A program made the position numbers and the translations under genes. Shown here in pieces: positions 47,667 through 59,570 of a stretch of DNA of 64,000 bases. A model generated the notes under the pieces. It saw only the letters and a list, made by a program, of their open reading frames with translations, was not told the DNA's origin and made no database searches. Numbering within the stretch: position 1 is the stretch's first letter; each line of letters opens with the position of its first letter. Origin of the DNA: Aphrophora alni (lineage: Eukaryota > Arthropoda > Insecta > Hemiptera > Aphrophoridae); NCBI GenBank assembly GCA_963513935.1, contig OY740772.1, positions 104,679,989 through 104,743,988 on the forward strand. The letters run 5' to 3'.

Positions 47667-50042
47667 CTGAAAAAATAAACAGTCAAGTAGATTATTTAAA
47701 TTTCAGTAGTGTCAGACTTAAAAGACACAAAAAACTGCCAAATCAAACTAGTGATATCCTTACGCTCTCTAAAATTCAGGAAAAAAGCCTTTTCAAAACA
47801 ATCTGAGAAAGTTATTAATTTCTGGAACATTTTATTTGGTGGAGGAGTTTCTTAGCTACAACTGGGCAAATTGTCGTTATTAATTCCAGGAATAGTATGC
47901 AACTATTGTTAGTTTTTTTGGTTAGGGTAATAGTTGTATTGTTAGGTATTTTGTTTCACTCAGTGCAGTTTAATTTTTAAATATTTATAAACATGAATTG
48001 ATCTTTCATGATTTTTATATTTTTTTAGATGTTTTATTTACATTTCATCAATTAAAATTTACATAATCATATTTTAATTTATTTATTTCTATTGTAATGG
48101 TTTATCTCTGTTGACTGATCATTGTACATTTGATTATTATTGCATTCTTAATTAATTCTGTTGTATTGTATATAAATTTAATTAAGATTATCTCCATACA
48201 AATTACATTTTTCACTGCTATAATAAATAAATAAAACAAAAAGCGTATTCACACAGTTGTGTCATAAAAAATGTATCAAAACTACTTCGACTGTAAGACA
48301 AAAAATATGTAAAGCAACAATATATTTAAATGAAGTGTTGTATGATGAGTGAGTTTGATATCTATCAGCTCGGAACAAAAGCGAGGCCAATCAAATCATG
48401 ATGCCTGTATTTAGTCTTAATTATTTTGACTATACATTTAGGCCTGGGTTCCTTCCTTAGGTTTTGTTAATATTTCTTCATGTTCTTGTTTTATCATTTG
48501 AACCCTTGATTGCTGGGATCCTTCCCATCATATTTCTAGTACGGAGAAGAATTGTGTGGTATTCAGGGCAGTTAGAAGCAGCAAGAGAACTGACGACTAC
48601 CAAGATAAATGGTAAGAGGATTGGAAAAATTTTGGTAGCATCAATAAGTTCAAAAATGTGAAATTTATGGTATACCGCATTTCACAATCCGAGATTATTT
48701 TCCAACTTTTTTATAAATATTAATTTTAATTTTTAATATTAATTGTTTGAACTTCATTTGTTAAGTTGGCTGGATTTAAGTTGAGATTTTTAGCTTAAGT
48801 TTAAGTTAGTGGCTGTGTTCAGAATGCCCTGGCAAGTAATAGATCTCCCCCTCCCCCCTTTACCTTTACAATAACAGTGATTAGAAATAGACATTATTAT
48901 TGGCCAGAGAAGGAAAATAATAATAAAAACTGATAATCTCAGAGAGATGTTATAGAACATATTTATATGTATATTATATTTTTTATAAACATTTGCATGT
49001 TATTCTGCTGCAAGAGTTTGGAATACTTAACAACGATTTAATGTGTGCCATAGGTAAATGATTCAATGTAAAATCTCATAATTTAGTTTGAACGAATAAA
49101 CGGACAGTATACTTGAATAAAAATTTTATTAGAGAAAATTGATCTTAGAAAATAAAATTTACAACAAAATATGTTTTTTTTTTAATATGAATTTTTTAAT
49201 AGATTTAGTTCGATCTGTCCAAGTAAGTTTTTTTATAATGTATGTTATAAAGACAAGGATTTGCACATTAATCAAAACTATGGAATTATAATGGTAAATT
49301 AAACAAAACGTAAAAATGTTAAATTCATTTTAAATTATTTTTCTACATTTAAACTTAATTAATTAAAAGAGAACAAAAATAAAATAACCTGATAACATGT
49401 TCTAGTTTTAGCAAATCCATTGTTGAAACTCCACATGAAAAAGCTGTATTTTTTTTATGATAAACATTTTGAAAATTTATAATCACATGTTAAACAAAAC
49501 AGAAACTAAAATATACTTTTATCAACCTCAAAGCTCAAAATAAATCTGTTATTCTGTAGCAGATTTTGTAATGGCCTTCAGCTTTTTTAATTTTCATAAC
49601 TTCTAAACACAATTTATGAGAATGCTGATTACAGTAAGTCCTTGATTTAAAAACTTTGAACTGATGATAGAAACAAATCTCCAAAAACACTTAAATTCAA
49701 GAATATTATACAGCAATTCTGAGATCTAAGTAGGGATTGACAGGGTAAACATGTTTATTTACGTCAGACAGGGAATACTGTATTTCATCACTAGCGATAA
49801 ACACGACAACGGCTGTCGAAGAAGAAGGTAAAATTAAATTGTATTTGTTCATTTGTCACAAGTCCACATTTCTGTCAAACTACTCCAACAATACACTAGC
49901 TTATAGTATTTTCCTAAGAAATTCAGGGCTGAAGGAGTGAGGATTCCTTTCTTAACTTACTAGATTTAGTTTTATTTCCAACATAGTCTAACATTAGATT
50001 ATGTTTACACTTTTCATGTTTGTTATATTCAAGCTTTTTCGT
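47667..50042. other. Intron of the PP2C gene (2.65 kb to the next exon), no other gene
   Basis: AT-rich intronic sequence. The open frame at 48464-48661 on the plus strand has no recognisable motif. Confidence 0.5.
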
Positions 50043-50078
50043 TTGATAATGAGAGATAATCTGCACTCTCGAAATATT
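50043..50078 (+). ncRNA. Hammerhead-like motif
   Basis: TTGATAA, T, GAGAG, loop, CTCTC (perfect 5-bp helix II), GAA, ATATT. Related to the cores at 33030 and 50644, with T for C at the CpG-prone positions. Confidence 0.4.
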
Positions 50079-50314
50079 ATGTATTAATTTTTATACACAC
50101 AAATGTCTGAACAAACTATATCAGTTCTATACAGTAGTACATGTTATAAATTCTGACCTCCAAGAGAACAAAAAGTTATATGGCCATCATCTAAGCAAGT
50201 GTTACACTTTTCCATGCACTGTCAATCAGAATTTCATAAATATTTTCAGAGTTTTGTTTGTACCATCAAAAGTTTGATAGTTGAGAATTGTATTTTAAAT
50301 TAAATTAATCTTAC

Positions 50315-50408
50315 CAATTGCACGTGAGACAGCAAGCTGTCCATTAACTCTCCACATTCCCCAGAAGAGAACGGTACCTCCCATCTGTTCAATTCTATCT
50401 TTTTCGTC
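50315..50408 (-). CDS. PP2C/PPM1E-F-like phosphatase, exon c
   Basis: This 94-bp exon lies between acceptor TTTGTCCATTAG and donor GTAAGA; phase 0 in, phase 1 out. It encodes [20 protein letters not shown] then [12 protein letters not shown], corresponding to the E..RI...GG.V....[12 protein letters not shown] segment found in every PP2C. The next Asp comes from the following exon. Sequence between GG and WRV is typical of the PPM1E/PPM1F group. Confidence 0.95.
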
Positions 50409-50522
50409 CTAATGGACAAACAAAAACGCATGTTTTTTATTAAAAATAAAACAAATATTTCATTCTAGTTTTAAAATTATTTGAAAATGATTGATAGATT
50501 GTTCATACTATTAATATGATTT

Positions 50523-50722
50523 AATTGGACATTTGCCATCATTTGTGTAAAAATTAATACACAACATTTCGAGAGATAAATCAACTCCCCTTAACAAATG
50601 ATAAACCTAGAACAGATACACTTTTTTAATGATCTGGGTTTATCATTTGACAACGGGAGTTGATTTATACTCTCGAAATGTTGTGTATAAGTTTTTATAT
50701 ACACAAATTGCAAATGTCCAAT
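50523..50722. repeat. 200-bp palindrome with hammerhead-like cores
   Basis: Arms 50523-50606 and 50636-50722 are inverted copies (about 84 bp, few mismatches). Each begins and ends with AATTGGACATTTGC..ATTTGTGTA. Plus-strand core 50644-50685: CAT, TTGACAA, C, GGGAGT, loop, ACTCTC, GAA, ATGT, T, GTG. The minus-strand core in the left arm is TTGTTAA, G, GGGAG..CTCTC, GAAATGTT, with A6 lost. Confidence 0.8.
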
Positions 50723-52194
50723 TAAACCATATTAACTATTTCATTTTTAAACACCTATTTTATCATGATATTGGTTTTCAAATAGATACCTAAACAAAAA
50801 CAGTGGAAGTACCTAGTTGTACTATAGTATCTCTGACACTATATGAAAAAATCTTCTTCTCTATTATCAATTTTTATTTTTTTTATTTGACCACTTGCAT
50901 AAATATAAGAATTAAGAATATATAAAAATTGTCTAGAATTGACTTAATTAAATGAACAATTTGAAAAGAGGATTTTATTTGTTGCAGGACTTACAAGTCA
51001 TTAAGTTATGTTAGATTAAATTATTAAAAAACATATTGTAGAAAACGTTTAATCTAAATAATTTAATACATCGGTGGCCAATAGGTGAAAATGTTTAATA
51101 ATTTTGCTCAAAAGAGTCTTTATCAAGGTTCCACTGTCGCATATAATTCGCCCAGTCTACTGTATATATACTGTTAATTTGAATTTCTTCATAAAACCTG
51201 ATTGTTATAAGCTCTTTTGTCCAACAATGTAGAAATGATCTAACAAAACTTAGATCAAAATAAAAAAGTCTCTAGACATTGTTCTAACTCAGGTTCTTTC
51301 TTTTAACAAAGAGTTGCTTACTCTGACAGAATTTTATTTTCTATTCGTAACTTTTTATACATATTATAGAGTTATGTCAAATGTTTCTAGTTTGAATAAA
51401 CTTTACTGTTTCTTCTTCCCTATTTATTGTCTTCAATAAACGGATGCAATTCATGACTGTCGTATCAGAATGAAAAGTGGCTCGGAAATGAATATGTGGT
51501 TAATTTCGAAGAATGAATATATAACAATACGGATGAAATTCCATTATTTCAAATTCTTCAAAAATTTTAAGAAATACACTACTTGTATTAATGTTAATTA
51601 TGAATTCGTTTTCCGAACAGAACCATGTTTCTTGTTTATCGTTATTTTAAGTTTGAAATTGGGAAAGCATTAAAATGTTAAAGCTTAAGATCTGTGGTGA
51701 TGTTAGAATCTCTGCTTTTATGTGTTTTCATAAACCTGCAGGATTTATTATATGTAGGTTTATGATGGGAAATGTAAATTTTTGAAGGAGTCACCTCTTC
51801 TACAAGATCGATGACTGGGTTGATTTTCTTTGCTGAAGTCATCATTGAGGCATCACACAACTTTGATATATTGAAACTACGTACATTACCTCAAACTGAT
51901 GCAAGATGGGCCAATAATCCCTTCCTTAAAACATTTACCCAATACGCACACATATATTTGTTTAATGTACTGCATTACAATGGTTAAGACATTGCTTTTT
52001 ATAAATCTCCAATGTCTTCCAATTCAAACAGCCAAGCTTTAATTTGACTACTGAAAAGTGATAAATATAAATCTATTTCTATTTATAGATATTATCTTAA
52101 ATGTCTTTGGTTTGATATATAAAAATGTATTAAACAATTATTCACATCTATGTATACATGTTACACACATGAAAAATAATTAAAACATGTATTA
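50723..52194. other. Intronic sequence, no other gene
   Basis: Part of the intron between PP2C exons c and b. No recognisable feature. Confidence 0.4.
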
Positions 52195-52431
52195 TTTGAA
52201 GAAGTACAATCAGGAAAGTTTATGGGTATACTAATCGACAATAAGTTGAACTGGAATTACTCCATTAGCAAATTAGCTCAGGATATTTATAATGAGATAA
52301 TTAAAACTATACTGCATTATTTCAATAATTTTAACAGCCTAATATGGGTTAGTGTATTGAACTATAAAATTCATATTATAGGAAACTCATCAGTTCAGAA
52401 TATACAAACAATGTTTGAAATGCAAAAATAG
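52195..52431 (+). pseudogene. Non-LTR reverse-transcriptase fragment
   Basis: VQSGKFMGILIDNKLNWNYS then ISKLAQDIYN matches the FLG(I/V).ID..L.W..HI..L...I block that follows the catalytic region in Jockey/I-type reverse transcriptases. The rest of the frame is poorly conserved. Intronic relic on the strand opposite the host gene. Confidence 0.7.
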
Positions 52432-53024
52432 GCAAACGAGCTTATTGCACATCTGAAAATAATTTCAATGTACTCAAGAGTGCTTACATTGGCATGTATT
52501 TACGTACTTGAAAAGTTACTCTATTTTAAATTTAAATGTGATAATGTCTAGAATATGGATATATACACAATTATAGGCCAAAGAACACTTGCAACTATTG
52601 TGCCAGACAGCTTCCTTTACTATCCGGTTTAAAATTGAAGAATAAGTACCCGTGTTATCAATTTAAAAATTAATATTTTTTAAAATTTTGAAAATTACAT
52701 AGCTTTTAAAACAGCCATAGACAATTTCAATTGTCTGAATCATTCTTCTTGGTGGATGAGTGTGTACACCATGGTCTTGTTGTTTCTGGGCAAATGTAAT
52801 CTCTGACTTCACAGGTTCACTCAATTTAATTTATATTTCTAGAGTTTTGTCATTTTGTTTGTATATTTTTTTATGTGTATGCCTGTGGATTGTTTATGTA
52901 TGTGGTGCATCTGGCTATTTATAAAATAAAAAAAATTAAAATTGTAACATGACAATCATAGGCCACCATGATTGTATTTTGAATGATATGTATTATCTAT
53001 TCTTACCTTCTTTTATGTGTGTAC

Positions 53025-53115
53025 AATCCTATTTTCAACTTAGATTACCAGTTTCGACAAACTGATGATGACAATTTGATTGTCAAAACAGGTAACTTAA
53101 GTTGAAAATAGGATT
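53025..53115. repeat. 91-bp palindrome with hammerhead-like core
   Basis: Arms 53025-53059 and 53081-53115 pair with a few mismatches (AATCCTATTTTCAACTTA..). The plus strand at 53062-53094 reads CTGATGA, T, GACAA, TTTGA, TTGTC (perfect 5-bp helix II), AAA, ACAGGT, A. The core CUGAUGA is the textbook one, but G12 of GAAA is A here. The other arm still has TGTCGAAACTGGTA. Confidence 0.8.
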
Positions 53116-53339
53116 ATAGACAGACCTAAAAAAAAGGTAATCATAAATTGTAAAATATTTATACACATTTTTCATTTTTAAAGTTTGTTGTCACTTATTA
53201 TGTTGGTCTCGATGTAATTTGGCAAACAAATAGAGGCGACCTTTTATCACATAAGTTAACAGTCACTAACCCATTGGGATATTCAGTTGGCTGCTAGATA
53301 CTATTAAGTGTGTATTGTGTGACTACCCTATTCACAATG

Positions 53340-54450
53340 ACCAAGCGAGAAAATCTGCAAACCTGCATAAATTTTGCCTCAAATTTTGAACACTGAGTAT
53401 TTGGATGATTAAGAAGGCTTTCGTGGGATAATTCTATACAAGAATCCCAGATCAAATTGTGTGTCAAAGATCTTCCAATTGATCCACGTACTAGAACCCT
53501 TTATAAGTAGAACACCTGAGAATGTTGAATGAATGTCTGCGGTAAACCTATGAAAAATTATGACTGACATTGGAGAAAAAAATGATCTGGAGATTCCAAA
53601 AACTACTGTTTCAAAGATTTTGGAGAATCTTGGAATGATACATGTGATAGCAACATTTGTTCCATAGCTTGTCACAAGAACTATAGATATTGTATGGTGC
53701 AGTTGATGAGGCTTGCTTCAAACTGTTAACAATGATAAAGACTTCTTTAAACAGCTCATCGCCAGATGTATGGTGCAGTTGGTGAGGCTTGCTTCAAACT
53801 GTTAACAATAATGAACACTTCTTTAAACAGCTCATCGCCAGAAATAAATCGAGTGTCTATAGATTTGATTCTGAAACCAAAGCTCAGTTTCCCAATGGAA
53901 GTTGTCAAATCCGAATAAACTGTGATAAAGTCTGTAACATCAAGACCATGTTGAATGAGTTTTTAAATTGTGATGGTGATGTCCATCATAAATTCCCATC
54001 TCCAGATAAAACATTTAATAAGAAGTACTGGATTGATGTTATTTGCCAGACGAGAGATGCAAAAACAAGAAAACAAAGATGTGCAACTGGCAACTTCTTA
54101 ATGAATCATATCATTCATCACATCTCAAGCAGCGTGTTTTGGTAAATTTTGTAATCACAAAATGCTTCAGTCTTCTTGGTTTTTGTGACATCTGGGTTTT
54201 TTCAAAGCTAAAATCACTTTCAAAAGGGAAAAGGCTTTAGACCATTAATGCAATAGTTAAGAAGAACAGAATGAGGTAGCTGATAGCGATTCTAAAAAGG
54301 ACTTTGAAGACTGTTTATAATATTAAATTATAGAAAAACTGTGATTAGTTTATGATGTCAAAAGGGGACTATGTTGAGAAGTAAGGTGTTATTATCTTAA
54401 TCAAAGTTAATATTAAATGGCTGGATACTTTTCGGACAGACCTCGTACAT
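53340..54450 (+). pseudogene. Mariner (irritans-like) transposon, broken copy
   Basis: Frames in order: an N-terminal remnant (TCINFASNFEH, compare ICIKFC.KL), KTTVSKILENLGMIHV, LLQTVNNNEHFFKQLIARNK with the GDES motif degraded to RNKS, YRFDSETKAQFPNGS, CDGDVHHKFPSPDKTFNKKY, and an end KKDFEDCL. The likely 3' terminal repeat at 54423-54447 reads GGATACTTTTCGGACAGACC, as in mariners with CCGAAAAGTATCC ends. Many stops, a 76-bp internal duplication, and a missing 5' repeat. Inserted in the PP2C intron. Confidence 0.85.
53691..53842. repeat. 76-bp tandem duplication inside the mariner copy
   Basis: TGTATGGTGCAGTTG..TCATCGCCAGA occurs at 53691-53766 and 53767-53842 with about seven differences. 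It duplicates the LLQTVNN..FFKQLIAR coding stretch. Confidence 0.95.
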
Positions 54451-54704
54451 ACTATTAAATGCTACCTGAACAAGTACAGCTGAGTGCCGTCATGGTTCTT
54501 ACCCAGCTTCATCATACAATGTAATATGAGCAGATTATCTAAACAAAATGTCCAAAAGTTGGTTTCTCAAGTCTTGTAAAAAATTATAAATTGAATTGGT
54601 ATAACAAGGGGACTTATCCCATAGAGTAAATTGTTTAAAACAGTTGTTACACAGTTTTTTGAACCTGTAATTGTGTATATTACTATGTATGTATATATTA
54701 AAAA

Positions 54705-55060
54705 GTTTCACTTGCTTCGCTCTTATTAAGCCTAAAAGTTGACATATATGTAAAGCAGCCTTAACTTCTTATGCTGTCAGTGACATGACCCTGCTAGATC
54801 TTGTAACTATACAAATATTACATTTTTTTGAGAGAAATTAGGGTTCGAAATTATATTTTTGCTATTTCTAATTGTACTGTTTTATGTGAGCATATGTGTC
54901 TGCTATACCAAATTTCATGTTTCTATCTTAATTTTTGTTGCCACTATAAAATTATACAGATGACAAACGGACAAACGTACGACAATGACGACGGACAGAC
55001 AGCATATCTTAAATATTTTTCTGAGGCTATAAAGTGTAAAGATCAGTAAAAAAATGGATG
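54705..55060 (+). repeat. Dispersed repeat family A, copy 3
   Basis: TTTCACTTGCTTCGCTC, GACATATATGTAAAG, TTGTAACTATACAAATAT, GGTTCGAAATTATATTTTTG and TGCTATACCAAATTTCATGT occur in the same order as in 63295-63740. It ends in ACGGACAGACAGC, like the 18.6-19.0 kb repeats. Lies 150 bp inside an intron, downstream of exon b. Confidence 0.75.
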
Positions 55061-55210
55061 TTAAATTTTTTTGTGATTACTAAACTTACCCTTATACTTT
55101 GTATACTGGATAAGAAAAAGTAGCATCGTTGATTATACTGTGTCTCGGTGTTAGTCATCAGTATTTTAATAAAATAAATTATTTTGTTCAAGTAATACTT
55201 AAATCCTTAC

Positions 55211-55360
55211 CATTCTCTCAGGCTTGTGAGGTTTAACAAGCTGAATAGGTCGTCCTTGTCTAATCAGTACTGCTTGAGAATCACCCAGCCAAGCCACATA
55301 CAACATACTCTCTTTCGGCCTTAGAAGTGCACACACGGCAGTCGTTCCACTTTGAAGATT
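55211..55360 (-). CDS. PP2C/PPM1E-F-like phosphatase, exon b
   Basis: This 150-bp exon, phase 0 at both ends, has acceptor TTTTCTTTACAG and donor GTAAGG. It encodes NLQSGTTAVCALLRPKESML, YVAWLGDSQAVLIRQGRPIQ and LVKPHKPERM. SGTTA and WLGDSQ are the conserved PP2C motifs around the second metal-binding region, and L.KPHKPER is typical of the PPM1E/PPM1F branch (compare MEPHRPER in the mammalian proteins). Intact. Confidence 0.95.
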
Positions 55361-55799
55361 CTGTAAAGAAAACTTTGTAAATCATCAACATTCATTGACA
55401 GTTTAAAATAAATTAAACTATTAATAGTAAATTTTCTTTCATTGCTAATTGATTTTAAAATGTAAAAATGTACGCCCAATAGTGGTGCAAAGAAAGTTTT
55501 CATAACTAAAAGGTAATTTTGAGCTCATTGAATTTTCCCATGTATAGTAATTTTAATAATTTAATGTTAAATATTATTTATAATAAGAGGTTTGTTCTGA
55601 ACAGAATTTTTCAAATAGAAATAAATAAAGTATGAGTGGTGATCTCTGGTGGAAAGTATGTGAGCCAACTTTTTTTTTTTTTTTAATTTGTATCTCCATG
55701 TGGCAGTTAACCTGTGACTGAGGTAGTAAATTCAACGACTGTGAGATTTTCATTTACTATGAAATGGTATTGCAACAAGTTTAATAACTCATTCGCAAG

Positions 55800-56192
55800 G
55801 TTCAGCAGACTTTCAGTGATGATGCCATGAGCATCACAAAACTCAAAGAATGGCACAACTGCTCAAAGAATGAGTGTTCATCAATGGAGCCAACTTACAA
55901 TGAGATAATTGACCTAGTGCAGACATTGGTCATGCAGGACAGTTGTGTTACTATCCAAAAACTAGCAGACGAGGTGGGAATAAGCATCTGATTCGTACAT
56001 TCCATTGTAAGCCAGGATTTTCAGAGTGTCCACAAAATTTATCCTGAAGCTGTAAAGAATGAAATAACTGTGTCTGGGATTCCCCCATGTCAATGGTGAA
56101 TTTCACGAATGGTGATCCTGACATATTAAACACCATGGATAACTGGTGATGAGTTGTAAGTTTACAGGTACATCCCAGAAATGAGGGTCACA
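55800..56192 (+). pseudogene. Mariner-like transposase fragment
   Basis: TFSDDAMSITKLKEWHNCSK, VTIQKLADEVGISI*FVHSI and, near the end, ITGDEL*VYRYIPEM correspond to the DAMS..QV.EWH.RFK, RLT..E.A.E.GIS.GS.H.I and TGDESWVYGYDPE blocks of mariner (SETMAR-related) transposases. Frameshifts and stops are present, and the catalytic Asp of GDE remains. A different copy from 53340-54450. Confidence 0.75.
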
Positions 56193-57660
56193 GTAAATAT
56201 TCAACATTTGATCCAATACTAAGATAATTTATTTAGCAGTCACTTCAGACTGTTTAGATAGCCTACAAACGGGATCACTATAGAAGATATTGGCAGATGT
56301 TTCCTGACGTGGCTGTTTCCATTTTTATTGTATCTGAATTGAATTCAATTTTTTAAGACCCTTTGAAATATGTCAGTCGGCTCGGCATCATTCTGTACCT
56401 ACGACAGACACACATCAGTTCAAAAACTTTTTTTAGAAAATGGATATATCAGCAAAAATCAGCATCAACGTTCAACCTATTGTATAATTTTTTTTATAGA
56501 AAGTAAAAATTTACAACAAATATTTCATCTTATCACACCCTCATATCATATTGAATTTTAAAAGTTATCTTAACACATTAAAAAACAAGCAATAAATAAT
56601 AAAATATAGCTAATAACGCATGAATATATTTAAACAAATATTTATGTTGAGTCATAAAAATGATTAACTTTTGTGTAAAAAAAAATCTAAATAACAGATA
56701 TGAGTATGAAAATTTGTATTTTTAATAGTTAAAAATAATAATAATAAAGACATTTATTGCAACAATAATACAATGATGTTGCATGGTTGTTAAATATATA
56801 ATATAAAATTGTTAAAAAAGCACCTACAACAGATCATAAACGTAATTGGAACTATAAACAATGATGCAATATAATACTACACACTATTACTTCAGAGGTA
56901 GGAAATCTTCTAACTGCTTCAACGACTAAAAAATAGAATGATCATCTATCAAGGTTTCCTTAATCGTTGTAAAATTTTGGTTAATGAGACAACCAATAAA
57001 ATAGTTTCCATACCATTTAGATTTCGACCAAAACCAAAGCTATGCATTCGCTTCAATGTTCTATTAAAAAAAGTAACTAACTTTTAAAAGCCGATGGACA
57101 AATACTAGAATCAAGAGACTGCAGACCTACCCCAAACCATTAAAAAAAAAAAAAATCACAGCTATAGGCTTCTTGGATCCAGAGATATGCTTTAGGGAAA
57201 AAACATCCTTGGAGTGAAACATTTTCAAAACCCTTTCTTAGTACACATCTACAGCCTTACCCCAAGGCATGTTAAAAAATTCATAGCTCTAGGCTTCTTG
57301 GATCCAAAGATTTTGTGATCAGTTAGTGGGTTTTGACTTTTATATATATTTAGATAGACGAAGTTAAGAGGAACACAATCTTCAAAGTTAGTGTTATCAT
57401 ATTAAAGTAACACTAAATTAATATTAATTGTCCACAAAATTAAATTCCTCAGTCTATATCATAAAAAAAAATCAAATTATTGCTCTTTACCAGTTCTCAG
57501 AATTCCATATTATGGTCTATTTTACTGCCATGTAAAATATGGTGTTGTTGTGACCCAGCCAAGGAGCCCACCATTTATAATACTGTATAATAATTAATAA
57601 TTGACGATTAATGAAAAGGGATTCTAAATTTATAATTTTCTATAATAAAGAACGGGCAAC
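56193..57660. other. Intronic; short direct repeat
   Basis: Bases 57118-57187 and 57248-57312 are diverged direct copies (TACCCCAA, CATAGCT(C)TAGGCTTCTTGGATCC). Otherwise AT-rich, with no gene. Confidence 0.45.
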
Positions 57661-58197
57661 AACCAAGTAGATGTATTTTGTTGGATCAGCGGAGGGGGAG
57701 ATCACTGGGGGGAGAGAAGATGCAGTCAGAGTGGCTAGGAAAAGTCAGTCCGCGCGGAGAGGTAATCCAAGGTTGGACGTGCTTCCGCAATGGCCACAAC
57801 CTAAATTTATTAATCGTGTCTTTTCCAAAAAAGGGGGAAACATAGATATATAATTTTACTTAGTAATATGATTAAATTAAGTAACAAAAATAAAACTCTA
57901 AATCATTTAACACTAAACTTGTGTTGCATGTAATTTAATTATCGCCTGAGTCCGCGTCCTTGTTGCCACCCTGAAAGATTTCAGACAATGTGGATCCAGT
58001 CTCTAGCCAGCACAGGACTTCAGATTTTTAACAGGGGTTTTCTGTTGCCAAAAAGTGGGTAGCGGCCACAAATAATGTCAAAAGTGGGATTCAATTCAAA
58101 TGCTTTTGGGATTGGCACAGTAACACAAAACGCAAGTAAGAAAAACGTTTCATAAAATAAATAAAAAAAGAAGGAAAAAAAAAGGTTAAGGTTAAAA
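57661..58197. other. Intronic GC-richer patch of unknown nature
   Basis: Bases 57671-57853 are open on the plus strand (MYFVGSAEGEITGGREDAVR and on) and more GC-rich than the surroundings, but no family is recognised. Bases 57940-58130 are also GC-richer, without an ORF. Perhaps old transposon pieces. Confidence 0.3.
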
Positions 58198-58221
58198 TAT
58201 ATATATATATATATATATATA
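58198..58221. repeat. (TA)12 microsatellite
   Basis: Alternating TA. Confidence 0.9.
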
Positions 58222-58469
58222 TTTAAATGAATGATATTTTTTTAATTAATCTTTACTATGTTTCCCTCAATTTTTAATAATTTAAAGTTATTGGAAAATC
58301 TAAATAATTCCAGTAATTTTAAATCCTAAATTAAATATTAATTAATAGTTTTAAAATTGAGTCTATGGGTACTTCCAAGTGTGGTAGATTAGAGGATTAG
58401 GGAGAATTCTTCTGAAAGAGAGAAATTCTCCCAGATTCAGGGCAAATCTACGAAGATTGAAAGGACAAA

Positions 58470-58690
58470 TAGGCGGCCGCATTGTGATATGGGGCAATGG
58501 TATCAAAGGAGACTATGATGAAAATTTTATAAATACAAAAATATAAAGTTCGGATTATATTTGGTAAGAAATCATATGGTGTTCTTTCTTTCTTCCAAAA
58601 AACTGAACATTTTAACTTATCCGTCTATTTATATTTAGAGTGGTATAATGTATTTTAAGTTTTACACAGAAACAGACCATATAACACAAA
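58470..58690 (+). pseudogene. Non-LTR reverse-transcriptase fragment
   Basis: HIVIWGNGIKGDYDE, then in another frame VRIIFGKKSYGVLSFFQKTE and HFNLSVYLYLEWYNV, match the YGI..WG...., IR.I.G....S....F..L.IL..P.LYI.E end region of Jockey-like reverse transcriptases. Same region as 25790-26160 but an independent copy. Frameshifted. Confidence 0.65.
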
Positions 58691-59305
58691 GAAAACATAC
58701 AATCTAAACATTCCAAATTCCAAAACATAGTTTCCTCAAACTGCTGAATCAGAAACAATTCCTGATACAAATAAACATGACTGAGTTAAATAGAAATTTA
58801 AAATCACAGACAAAAGGTCTTTTAAAAAAAGAAATATTTAAAGGAAAATAATGTTTATTCCATAGATCAGCCATGAATGGAATAACAGAATACTTTGTTT
58901 ATTTTTCCTGTATCAATGTTTAATGTTTTTGTAACAATGTATTTTTATATTGGACATTGTAGATTCACTTGGCTGCTGAATAAATAAATAAATAGGAAGG
59001 GAGTGCTGAATTAGGGAGTTGTCACTGGAGATAATAACCAAGAATCCATAGCTCTGGAAATTGGCACACATAGTATACAAGAGAGATCGGAATATCAGTG
59101 CTTTAGTTCTGAAAACTCTTTCACAAGACGAAGATAATTAAATATGAAACAATAGTTCCAACACATCTAAACAACCTAACTTTCTCCACTGTTCTTTTCC
59201 ATGCAATAGGCCAAGATGCAAAATTAATCTTCTCTTCTACGACTTCAATAGTTCCACCAGTAAAAAAGAATTTTAAATTAAAGTCATCACACATGTAGAA
59301 TAATA

Positions 59306-59570
59306 AATGTTATCTACCAGCTATAGTGCTGGTTTTCCCATCTCTACATATTGGCCTAAACACAGACAACCTAAGCATCAAGATGAATGACCACAGACAT
59401 GATGTAAAAATCATGCATATAAAGAAACCAACTGTACAACATGCAACAATCCATAACGTTGATTTTTATGACTGCTTCATAACAAAAATTATAAAATCAC
59501 TCCCTTCAGAATGTAACCCCTCAGAACTAAGAAGATGAACACTCATCAATGGGTCATAAAATCTAGATAA
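59306..59570 (+). pseudogene. GIY-YIG endonuclease fragment, Penelope-like
   Basis: NVIYQL*CWF starts in one frame (Y-Q-L as the GIY element). After a one-base shift the frame continues HIGLNTDNLSIKMNDHRHDV (the Y.G.T...L..R...HR block), KKPTVQHATIHNVDFYDCFI, TKIIKSLP and LRR*TLINGS. Such GIY-YIG domains end Penelope-like retroelement proteins. The type differs from the relic at 32411, so at least two Penelope-like lineages are present. Confidence 0.7.

Noticed and set aside
48464..48661. Plus-strand open frame ending near a good donor (ATGGTAAGAG)
   Set aside because: No homology, and it lies antisense within a phosphatase intron.
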